Positions 6,490 through 11,997 of a DNA stretch of 32,053 bases are shown here, one piece after another (positions within the stretch are counted from its first letter, which is position 1; each line of letters opens with the position of its first letter). The notes under the pieces were generated by a model that ran no database searches, had not been told where the DNA came from, and worked only from the letters and a program-made list of their open reading frames with translations. This DNA is from a virus. The position numbers were made by a program, and so were the translations under genes. The DNA is taken from IMG/VR virus record IMGVR_UViG_3300033388_001409, positions 1-32,053 of that record, one strand, 5' to 3'.

Positions 6490-6786
6490 CTATCCTCCTA
6501 AACTATCTAAAAATTTCAACAATCTTACGACATCATCATTAACTATACGATAGTAAACTCTATGCCCCTTCTTAGTCTTTGTAACAGCACCATCGCTTAT
6601 AAGGTCTTTTAGAACTCTTGATGTGTATGATTCTGAATATTCACACTTACTGTTAATTTCTCGCAAATCAATACCTCTGTAGTTTGGATTGATCGTATTA
6701 TTATCTTGATTGATAATATCTAGCACCATTAATCTAGGTACGGTGCTTGTGATATTAGATAGTTTAGCAAATTTATCTGTGTTCAT
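6490..6786 (-). CDS. Winged-helix transcriptional regulator (ArsR/MarR-like)
   Basis: This is 98 aa from ATG 6786. Residues about 38-85 form a classical winged helix: I-D-L-R-E-I-N-S-K as the first HTH helix, S-E-S-Y-T-S-R-V-L-K-D-L as the recognition helix, then G-A-V-T-K-T-K-K-G-H-R-V-Y-Y-R-I as the beta wing. The lack of metal-binding Cys pairs argues against a metal sensor. It may autoregulate the leftward cluster or act on the host. It overlaps the upstream gene by 14 bases. Regulator class is fairly sure; target unknown. Confidence 0.75.
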   Translation of the reverse strand: MNTDKFAKLSNITSTVPRLMVLDIINQDNNTINPNYRGIDLREINSKCEYSESYTSRVLKDLISDGAVTKTKKGHRVYYRIVNDDVVRLLKFLDSLGG

Positions 6787-6967
6787 TTTGTTTCTCCTCT
6801 ATTAATTCTACAATATTTTCTACTTTACCGTTTGCACCACTTGAAATTGTTTTCCAAGAACCATAAATTGCTTCTTGGTCGCCATATACAGCATCTCGTT
6901 CATTTTTAGCATATACCTCATAGCTTTTTATTTCTGTATTCGAGATGGTTACTTTATATTTTTTCAT
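6773..6967 (-). CDS. DpnD/PcfM-like small protein
   Basis: This is 64 aa. The N-terminal pattern M-K-K-Y-K-V-T-I-S, followed by a Y-E-V-Y-A strand and an alanine-bearing helix (A-K-N-E-R-D-A-V), matches the short DpnD/PcfM-like beta-beta-alpha fold common in phages and conjugative elements. Function of that family is unknown. A GGAGAAG site precedes the ATG and lies in the tail of the preceding 47-aa gene. The C-terminal Glu-rich helix overlaps the start of the winged-helix gene. Confidence 0.6.
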   Translation of the reverse strand: MKKYKVTISNTEIKSYEVYAKNERDAVYGDQEAIYGSWKTISSGANGKVENIVELIEEKQNEHR

Positions 6968-6976
6968 AATCTTCTC

Positions 6977-7120
6977 CTATCTATCGTACATTTCAACATT
7001 AATTAATCCGTTCTCTTCATACCACTGCTTCTCTGCTATAGCATCAATCTCGTTTGTAATGCCAAGTGATACCGTTCTTTTAAGTGTGTCTTTATCTAGT
7101 CCTATTACAATCCAAGTCAT
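6977..7120 (-). CDS. 47-aa protein of unknown function
   Basis: ATG at 7120 is preceded on the minus strand by a GGAGGGTGAT site and opens 47 codons to TAG at 6977-6979, nine bases before the next start. The product is acidic and soluble, with a central helix (I-T-N-E-I-D-A-I-A-E-K-Q-W-Y-E). Fit between its neighbours and the strong ribosome-binding site support a real gene. No family recognised. Confidence 0.6.
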   Translation of the reverse strand: MTWIVIGLDKDTLKRTVSLGITNEIDAIAEKQWYEENGLINVEMYDR

Positions 7121-7129
7121 ATCACCCTC

Positions 7130-7315
7130 CTATACTGCTAAACAAAACATAATAAACACTAATACAAACAACCCAAGTAATATAGCTACTGGTACAGCTA
7201 AAACAACCTGCCAATCACTAAGACCGTTGTTATCCATAAACTTACGGTATTTAGAACGGCTTTTTAGTTTCTGGTTGTGAAACGCTATTTTATCTCCTAG
7301 TTCCCAATTATTCAT
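7130..7315 (-). CDS. Small inner-membrane protein with C-terminal anchor
   Basis: ATG 7315 is chosen: TAGGAGAG is 5-7 bases upstream, while the alternative GTG at 7321 would sit inside that site. The 61-aa product has a basic N-terminal half (about 1-35) and one strongly hydrophobic C-terminal helix (V-V-L-A-V-P-V-A-I-L-L-G-L-F-V-L), which gives an N-in tail-anchored topology. Such proteins in phage early clusters are often membrane-acting exclusion or inhibitor factors; that is inference only. Confidence 0.65.
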   Translation of the reverse strand: MNNWELGDKIAFHNQKLKSRSKYRKFMDNNGLSDWQVVLAVPVAILLGLFVLVFIMFCLAV

Positions 7316-7317
7316 AA

Positions 7318-7641
7318 TCACTCTCCTAATAGTTTACAAAAGTCTTTTTTTGATATATAACCATTTTCTGGCAATGAATGATATTTATTCCATAATCTAG
7401 ATTTATACTCTTCGTGTTTAACTGTTTTCTCTGCAACCTCTTTATTGACCCAGTTATGAAAAGAATCTAAAACTCTACTATCCATATCTTGGAATAACCA
7501 AGTATCAATCCAATCTCTAATCTCGCTATCTAAATGTTCTGTTATTTCTTCTGATAAATTAGTTGTTAGTTTTTTCAATCCGTTTAAGTTTTTTAACTTA
7601 TTAGATAATTCTTCGTAGTGGTTTTCTATATCTTTATTCAT
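7318..7641 (-). CDS. Hypothetical helical protein, 107 aa
   Basis: ATG at 7641 follows a TAGGAGAT site. The sequence is almost wholly helical and charged (Leu, Lys and Glu heptads at about 8-40), with a Trp-rich middle (D-W-I-D-T-W-L-F). No catalytic motif or membrane span. It overlaps the downstream start region by a few bases, in line with coupled translation in the leftward cluster. Function unknown. Confidence 0.65.
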   Translation of the reverse strand: MNKDIENHYEELSNKLKNLNGLKKLTTNLSEEITEHLDSEIRDWIDTWLFQDMDSRVLDSFHNWVNKEVAEKTVKHEEYKSRLWNKYHSLPENGYISKKDFCKLLGE

Positions 7642-7652
7642 AATCCTATCTC

Positions 7653-7940
7653 CTAATATTGAGTTGTTAAACCAAGTTCTTTACCTGTTAATCTATGCTC
7701 ATCATCACTATCATCAAGATAATAATCATCAAGGCAACGACTACTACAAAAATCAAGATTGGACTTGTCATCACCAATAATAACATCGTAGTCATCATCA
7801 CTGAATACTTTTTTACACTGCTTACAGTCATAAAGCTTATCACAGTCGTCAATTAGTGTGTTTAGTCTAGTAATACCTCCTGTTGTAATTCCATCAGGGA
7901 AGGCTCTAGCTAGTGTTTCATTGTCATATTTAATAGTCAT
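7653..7940 (-). CDS. Probable zinc-knuckle (treble-clef-like) acidic protein
   Basis: This 95-aa acidic protein has C39-x2-C42 and C65-x3-C69, plus an extra C33, consistent with one zinc site of treble-clef or ribbon type (Y-D-C-K-Q-C-K-K ... L-D-F-C-S-S-R-C-L). It is followed by an Asp-rich tail. The acidic surface suggests interaction with a basic partner or DNA mimicry rather than DNA binding. Its start shares a TAATG overlap with the upstream stop. Metal binding is inferred from spacing. Confidence 0.65.
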   Translation of the reverse strand: MTIKYDNETLARAFPDGITTGGITRLNTLIDDCDKLYDCKQCKKVFSDDDYDVIIGDDKSNLDFCSSRCLDDYYLDDSDDEHRLTGKELGLTTQY

Positions 7941-8146
7941 TAGCTTAACTCCATTATATTGATTATCACCACATTATTAACTGAGTCTAATTCATTAGAT
8001 TTTCTAATTCCTTCTTTTACATATGCAACATCAAACTCCTCATTCTTTTCTTTTCTGTATTCCATATTACCGTCAAATGTTCTAACACCACTTAGGCATC
8101 CCAATCTATATGCTTTATAATATATTAAATATTTATCTTTTTTCAT
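7940..8146 (-). CDS. First gene of the leftward cluster, unknown, 68 aa
   Basis: ATG 8146 is preferred over an upstream in-frame start at 8182 because AGGAGATAAG lies 6-15 bases before it. The product starts M-K-K-D-K-Y-L-I-Y-Y-K-A-Y and ends with a beta-like V-V-I-I-N-I strand, so it is a compact small soluble protein. It is promoter-proximal, with the putative leftward promoter about 30 bases upstream, so it is likely the most highly expressed of the cluster. Function unknown. Confidence 0.65.
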   Translation of the reverse strand: MKKDKYLIYYKAYRLGCLSGVRTFDGNMEYRKEKNEEFDVAYVKEGIRKSNELDSVNNVVIINIMELS

Positions 8147-8180
8147 AATCTTATCTCCTGTTTGGTTAATCTCTATTATC

Positions 8181-8208
8181 ATATTACTACATTGTATTAA
8201 TGTTGCAA
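8181..8208 (-). promoter_or_regulatory. Candidate leftward promoter for the accessory cluster
   Basis: On the minus strand TTGCAA (8203-8208) and TAATAT (8181-8186) are separated by 16 bases, 4/6 and 4/6 matches to sigma-70 boxes. It is the best placed candidate upstream of the leftward cluster, but the boxes are weak and the DNA is AT-rich. Confidence 0.3.
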
Positions 8209-8307
8209 GTGTTATTTACCATTATTTGTGAATTATTTTATAAGTCATTGAAATTAAACGAAAGATTTATTGTATTATTTTGGCTGTGTAGTATATATAT
8301 TATATAA
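8209..8307. other. AT-rich gene-free divergent spacer
   Basis: No gene is visible between the leftward cluster and the rightward promoter at 8308. The stretch is almost pure A/T toward its right end (alternating TA at about 8290-8306). It could host operators or an unwinding element, but I see no repeated box that would prove an origin. Confidence 0.4.
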
Positions 8308-8335
8308 TTGACTTTTAGTGAGAATTGTGTATAGT
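8308..8335 (+). promoter_or_regulatory. Sigma-70 promoter TTGACT-16-TATAGT for the tRNA-like RNA
   Basis: TTGACT at 8308-8313 and TATAGT at 8330-8335 are separated by 16 bases. The expected start, six or seven bases after the -10, is about 8342, exactly the first base of the tRNA-like acceptor stem. The string GTGTATAGT recurs in the promoter at 30433. Confidence 0.75.
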
Positions 8336-8341
8336 GGTTAT

Positions 8342-8544
8342 TGAGATGTGGTGGAAAAGGTAAACACATACGGACGCATTGGTAGTCGACAATAAAAATA
8401 TAAATCCAATGGAGTTAGGTTAGCCGAACTTAGCCAATAACATAGTCAGGGTGACTGTAAGTGTTATTTAGTAGTAAAATTATAGGCGGTCATTCCCTCG
8501 CAAGGTTTTGATTACATATAGAGTGCAAATCTCTATCATCTCAC
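8342..8544 (+). ncRNA. Interrupted tRNA-Leu-like RNA
   Basis: The ends look like tRNA-Leu. TGAGATG (8342-8348) pairs perfectly with CATCTCA (8537-8543). TG follows at positions 8-9. A Leu-type D arm comes next (GTGG, A-rich loop with GGTAA, then CAC, 8351-8367). A T arm has ATAGAG/CTCTAT stems around the loop TGCAAAT (8524-8530). Between them, instead of a normal anticodon and variable arm, lie about 150 bases with their own stems: CATTGG 8377-8382 with CCAATG 8406-8411, AATAACA 8436-8442 with TGTTATT 8462-8468, and inner AGTCA/TGACT 8444-8456. No proper anticodon loop is found and CCA is not encoded. It may be an interrupted or decayed tRNA or a tRNA mimic; it is too short for a typical group I intron. 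Confidence 0.55.
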
Positions 8545-8545
8545 A

Positions 8546-8780
8546 GAGTAAGTTTGACTATGGTCTATAGTTGTAGATATAGATTATACTTGCTAGCTAG
8601 CTGTCTAGTGGTCAATACAGCTATTTAACTTGCTGATAATTGTTGTAATTAGTGTAGTATACGGTTTTTTAAGGTTTTTACAGGTGATATAAAACATCGC
8701 AGCTATTAATCGCAATAATAAAGTTTATTGCTCCCGCTCGACAATGTGTTGGGCAACTTAGATAGATAGGAAGATAGATA
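8546..8780 (+). other. Gene-free leader with hairpins before the first rightward late gene
   Basis: No gene is visible. Two clear stems occur: TAGCTGT 8598-8604 with ACAGCTA 8617-8623, and GCAATAA 8712-8718 with TTATTGC 8725-8731. Neither is followed by a T run, so they are not convincing terminators, and the transcript from 8342 may continue into the gene at 8781. GATAGGAAGATAGAT just before 8781 supplies that gene's ribosome-binding site. Confidence 0.4.
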
Positions 8781-9035
8781 ATGATATTAAAAATATTACA
8801 CTGGGAACAAGAAGGTTTACCAGCAAGCGAATTAACACTTGAAGATAATAATTTCTTAATTAGAGGTTATAAAAAGCACGACCCTATTGAGTGTGATTGT
8901 AAATATCTACCAAAATATAAAGATTGCGAGTCAGATGGTGTGTTTTTATCTGTCACTCACAAGGGTCAGCAATATGTTTTCCAAGAAGCGTATTTAATGA
9001 ACAATGACGGTAAAACAATTCAGAAATACGGCTAG
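8781..9035 (+). CDS. Hypothetical protein, 84 aa
   Basis: ATG 8781 is preceded by TAGGAAGA. The product is a small, mostly beta, acidic protein with two close Cys (E-C-D-C-K at about residues 38-42) and another Cys near residue 50, which could bind a metal. It is the first gene of the rightward late transcription unit and lies downstream of the structured RNA region. No family recognised. Confidence 0.65.
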   Translation: MILKILHWEQEGLPASELTLEDNNFLIRGYKKHDPIECDCKYLPKYKDCESDGVFLSVTHKGQQYVFQEAYLMNNDGKTIQKYG

Positions 9036-9057
9036 GCTTTAACTAGGAGATAGTAAA

Positions 9058-9183
9058 ATGACTAATTGGTTAAGAACTATATTGTTAAAGAGGAATCTTA
9101 GAAAAATCCTAAAGATTATGCAATCACCAGAAGGCGAAGCTTGGTATAATGACCAATGGGATAGTAATCAGGTTAACAAATGA
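9058..9183 (+). CDS. 41-aa basic protein
   Basis: ATG 9058 follows TAGGAGAT with good spacing, and the frame ends in a TGA that shares ATGA with the next start at 9180. The N-terminal half (W-L-R-T-I-L-L-K-R-N-L-R-K-I-L-K) is an amphipathic, highly basic helix that could contact membrane or nucleic acid; the C-terminal half is acidic. Packing at both ends supports the gene. Function unknown. Confidence 0.55.
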   Translation: MTNWLRTILLKRNLRKILKIMQSPEGEAWYNDQWDSNQVNK

Positions 9184-9365
9184 TTGAGATATCTAAAAAC
9201 AACTTACAAGACCTAACAGATAGATATAACCTTGATCTAAACATTAACTCTATCGACTACATAGAAACCAACAACCACAAATACAGAATAGTAGATGACG
9301 AACACAACAAGCATATTTTAAGCGATATTGATATTTTTACATTAGAGGTGTATTATGCCAATTAA
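9180..9365 (+). CDS. 61-aa hypothetical protein
   Basis: It starts in the ATGA overlap with the previous gene and overlaps the next start by 11 bases. The product is Asn/Asp-rich, with a beta-strand-like middle (H-K-Y-R-I-V-D-D-E), and no membrane helix. No recognisable family; part of a run of very small genes just before the terminase. Confidence 0.55.
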   Translation: MIEISKNNLQDLTDRYNLDLNINSIDYIETNNHKYRIVDDEHNKHILSDIDIFTLEVYYAN

Positions 9366-9525
9366 ATATATGATAATGAAAGAAGCTATTAAAACAATGT
9401 TACCAAAAGAGGGTAGTGAGCATTGGGATATAATGTTTACAAAAAAAGAACTACCTATTATTACTTGGGCTAAAAAGCAAGCAGAGTTAAATTCGAATAA
9501 GGTCACTAAAGATAGAGGTATATGA
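9355..9525 (+). CDS. 56-aa hypothetical protein
   Basis: ATG 9355 lies inside the end of the preceding gene, with TAGAGGTG as ribosome-binding site at 9343-9350. The product is basic, with an H-W-D-I-M-F-T-K-K-E-L-P-I-I-T-W core suggestive of a small alpha/beta fold. It stops four bases before the next ATG. Real by packing; function unknown. Confidence 0.55.
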   Translation: MPIKYMIMKEAIKTMLPKEGSEHWDIMFTKKELPIITWAKKQAELNSNKVTKDRGI

Positions 9526-9528
9526 GAA

Positions 9529-9681
9529 ATGACAACATTTTTAGTAATATTAATATGTTTAAGCATTATAGGTGAATTTTACTCGCAGTATGAAAAGATG
9601 ATTAAACAAAAGCAACACGATGCAGACTGTGATAGATTTAATCTAATAGAAGCTAGAAGGAATAGTAAATATAATGGCTAG
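9529..9681 (+). CDS. 50-aa N-terminally anchored membrane protein
   Basis: ATG 9529 is preceded by AGAGGTATATGAG. Residues 2-16 are a hydrophobic anchor (T-F-L-V-I-L-I-C-L-S-I-I-G); the rest is a polar, charged helix. It overlaps the terminase small subunit start by eight bases. The form (short anchor plus coiled tail) is like small holin/spanin-type or exclusion proteins, but the position before terminase does not single out a role. Confidence 0.5.
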   Translation: MTTFLVILICLSIIGEFYSQYEKMIKQKQHDADCDRFNLIEARRNSKYNG

Positions 9682-10099
9682 ACTAACTAACAACCAAGAG
9701 AACTTCTGCCAAGAGATATTCAAAGGTAATTCTCAATACAATGCCTATTGCACAGCTTATCCAAGCCAAGTTAAATCAAGTAAAAGAGATAGTATAGACC
9801 AGTTAGCCTCTAGGTTAATGGCTAATATCAAGATAGTGTCAAGGCTAAAGGAACTAAGAGAACCTATACTACAAGAGCTTAAATATGGTGTAATAGATGC
9901 TTTTAATGAATTTAATGATGTTAGAAAGCAAGCTAAGACTTTAAAGGACATATCAGGACAGAATAAAGCGATAGAGAATAAAGCAAAGTTATTCGGTCTT
10001 TACGAGAAAGATAATAGCCAGAAAGATACCAATATTACAGTAAAAATGCCAAGTGTTAAGATAAATGGCGAAGAATTAAAGATAGAAATAGGGGATTAA
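9674..10099 (+). CDS. terS: Terminase small subunit
   Basis: This is 141 aa. The N-terminal part reads as a terminase-small-subunit HTH domain: L-T-N-N-Q-E-N-F-C-Q-E-I-F, N-A-Y-C-T-A-Y-P, then a helix with A-S-R-L-M-A-N-I-K-I-V-S-R-L-K-E-L. Such proteins bind pac or cos sites and hand DNA to the large subunit. The C-terminal third is a polar tail. Placement directly before the large subunit supports it. The intergenic stretch to the large subunit (91 bases) is the usual type of place for a packaging site, though no repeat is seen. Confidence 0.8.
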   Translation: MARLTNNQENFCQEIFKGNSQYNAYCTAYPSQVKSSKRDSIDQLASRLMANIKIVSRLKELREPILQELKYGVIDAFNEFNDVRKQAKTLKDISGQNKAIENKAKLFGLYEKDNSQKDTNITVKMPSVKINGEELKIEIGD

Positions 10100-10190
10100 T
10101 CAATATTCCACTAAAAATAAAACCTAAATAAACCAATAACTTAGTTAACATCGCCCACCGTAGAGTATAAATAAAAAGACAGGCTAACAA

Positions 10191-11525
10191 ATGACCATAG
10201 AACTACCCAATATATTAAATTGCCCACCCAAGCTATTGCCTGTTATCACAGATATAAATAGATATCGTAGTGTTTTGCTTACTGGTGGTCGTGGTGGTGG
10301 TAAAACTGAAACCATAGCAAGGAACTGTTTATATTGGGGTGAGCAGAAGTCATTAAAAATATGTTGTGGTCGTGAAACCCAAAAAACAATTGAAGAATCA
10401 GTTCACTCAACATTATCTAGGTTAATAACCCAATACAAATTAAATTACACAGTTTACAAAACATACATAGTTCATAATGTTACAGGCTCTAAGTTTATTT
10501 TTATGGGATTTAAGGAGCAAGGTCGTTCAAATATCAAGGGTCTTGATGATATCGATATCTTATGGATTGATGAAGCTGAAGCAATTACCAAAGATACTTT
10601 AGACATAATCGTCCCTACTATCCGTAAAAACAATTCTAAAATCATATTTACAATGAATAGAAAGACAAGGCATGATGCTGTATGGAAAAGATATGTTAAT
10701 GATCCTGATTGTTTAAGAATACATATAAACTATAATGAAAACCCTTTTTGTCCTCAAATATTAATAGATGAAGCATTAAAAGACTTAGCAAGAGATGAAG
10801 ACGAATACAATCATATCTGGTTAGGACTTCCTAAATCACAAACAGACGACTATCTATTCGATACTAAGAAACTAGATGAAATGCTTACTAATAAGCCTTA
10901 TGGTGATGTTCTAAAGCATCAGAGAGTAATAGGATTTGACTTTGCTGCTCAAGGTGGTGATTTATGTTCTGCCTGTATAATGGATAGGAAAAGCCCTTAT
11001 CATTGGGAAATTATCAATGTTATTACTTGGTCTGACCCTGACCCTGACATAAGCAAGGGTAAAATCATATCAATCATAGCTGAATATCAACCTGACTTAT
11101 CTGTAATGGATATAGGAGGCTCTGGTTATGTGGTATTTGCTAGTCTAAGTAAAACAGGATTACCAATCTATTCGTTTAATGGTGGAGAGAAGGCAAGAGA
11201 TAACTATACATTTGCTAATACTAGAGCTGAAGGTTATTACTTACTAAAAGAATGGGTAGATAGTAAATATCTAATCCTTAATCCTAAATTTAGTGTGTTG
11301 ATAGAGCAGATGGAGAATATCAAGTTCAGAAACCATAAGACAACTGGTAGAAGATTAATACAGCCTAAAGAAGAAATGAAGAAGGACGGAATGAAAAGCC
11401 CAGATGAAACCGATAGTTTAATGATGGCAACTTATGGTGCAGTTCATTACTTAGGTAAGACAAAAGAATCTGATATTATGGAGAAGTCAACAATTAAAAG
11501 GGTAAGTGCGAGAAGATTGAGATGA
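10191..11525 (+). CDS. terL: Terminase large subunit (PBSX/Terminase_3-type packaging ATPase-nuclease)
   Basis: This is 444 aa, a normal size for this class. Walker A is GGRGGGKT at 32-39 and Walker B is D-I-L-W-I-D-E-A at 122-129. The coupling segment I-I-F-T-M-N follows at 151-156. The nuclease half has the RuvC/RNase H-like acidic residues D250 (G-F-D-F), D307 (V-M-D-I-G-G) and D405/D408 (P-D-E-T-D-S-L). It powers DNA translocation through the portal and cuts concatemers. The stop codon shares ATGA with the next gene. Highly confident; whether it acts by headful or site-specific cutting is not visible. Confidence 0.95.
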   Translation: MTIELPNILNCPPKLLPVITDINRYRSVLLTGGRGGGKTETIARNCLYWGEQKSLKICCGRETQKTIEESVHSTLSRLITQYKLNYTVYKTYIVHNVTGSKFIFMGFKEQGRSNIKGLDDIDILWIDEAEAITKDTLDIIVPTIRKNNSKIIFTMNRKTRHDAVWKRYVNDPDCLRIHINYNENPFCPQILIDEALKDLARDEDEYNHIWLGLPKSQTDDYLFDTKKLDEMLTNKPYGDVLKHQRVIGFDFAAQGGDLCSACIMDRKSPYHWEIINVITWSDPDPDISKGKIISIIAEYQPDLSVMDIGGSGYVVFASLSKTGLPIYSFNGGEKARDNYTFANTRAEGYYLLKEWVDSKYLILNPKFSVLIEQMENIKFRNHKTTGRRLIQPKEEMKKDGMKSPDETDSLMMATYGAVHYLGKTKESDIMEKSTIKRVSARRLR

Positions 11526-11851
11526 TAATTGGTTTTCAACATAGAAAAAGAAGATATGTATGGGACTTATTCACAAGCAATCCTCTTCATTGTTTCATAG
11601 TTTACAACATCAAAGGTAAGTTGTTTAAACTAGAATACAGCTTTAATCGTGTAGTTCTTTGCGGTTTAAGTGAATACGATATTAAAGGAACAGAGTTTTA
11701 CGATATTGGCTATGGTAAGGCTCATTATAGATTGATATTGACTTGTGCAGACTTTTGTGCGAGCATATTAGGAATTAAAGGCATTATAATAACACCAAAC
11801 ACATTAAAAAGGAAAATTAAAAATGGGAAATATGTTCGGGTCAGCTCCTAA
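11522..11851 (+). CDS. TerL-adjacent conserved phage protein, possible cysteine-peptidase-like fold
   Basis: This is 109 aa, beginning in the ATGA overlap with terL. A basic start is followed by beta-rich sequence. L-I-L-T-C-A-D-F-C-A with C75, then G-I-x-I-x-T-P-N-T-L-K, resembles small proteins that follow TerL in many phages, with a TCxxFC...TPxxL pattern reminiscent of an NlpC/transglutaminase-like fold. A catalytic triad cannot be traced: His near residue 68 precedes the Cys. Role unknown, possibly virion maturation; stated as inference. Confidence 0.6.
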   Translation: MIIGFQHRKRRYVWDLFTSNPLHCFIVYNIKGKLFKLEYSFNRVVLCGLSEYDIKGTEFYDIGYGKAHYRLILTCADFCASILGIKGIIITPNTLKRKIKNGKYVRVSS

Positions 11852-11996
11852 AGTTGAAACAGGAGCAGTTGAAGATTTAGAGGAAGGAAAGGACAAAAGT
11901 AAAAATGTTCGTTCAGCTCTATTAGCAACAGAAGGCGGTATTTTGGGTGAAGAAGTCCAAGATGTTAAAAAAAGAGAAACATTACTAGGAAATTAA
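11823..11996 (+). CDS. 57-aa conserved small virion-cluster protein
   Basis: ATG 11823 lies in the tail of the previous gene; the frame of 57 codons ends one base before the portal start. The core N-V-R-S-A-L-L-A-T-E-G-G-I-L-G-E-E followed by R-E-T-L-L-G-N matches the 'R-LL-TEGG-LG ... LLG' signature I know from tiny proteins preceding T7-type portals. Probably a virion or head-completion protein of unknown role. The in-register signature strongly supports a real gene. Confidence 0.75.
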   Translation: MGNMFGSAPKVETGAVEDLEEGKDKSKNVRSALLATEGGILGEEVQDVKKRETLLGN

Positions 11997-11997
11997 T

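Noticed and set aside
6945-7280. 111-aa rightward frame opposite the leftward cluster
   Set aside because: It overlaps three well-packed leftward genes with good ribosome-binding sites; its Ser/Ile/Thr bias is typical of an antisense shadow.
8342-8544. Group I intron inserted in a tRNA-Leu
   Set aside because: The insert is only about 120-150 bases, below typical size. No P/Q/R/S core is readable: an AGTC-like string lacks an upstream GACT partner, and the exon junction cannot be drawn.
8371-8545. tmRNA
   Set aside because: A TGG...TCGAC string at 8380-8390 resembles the tmRNA 5' motif, but no matching acceptor partner for that offset and no tag reading frame ending in alanines are present.
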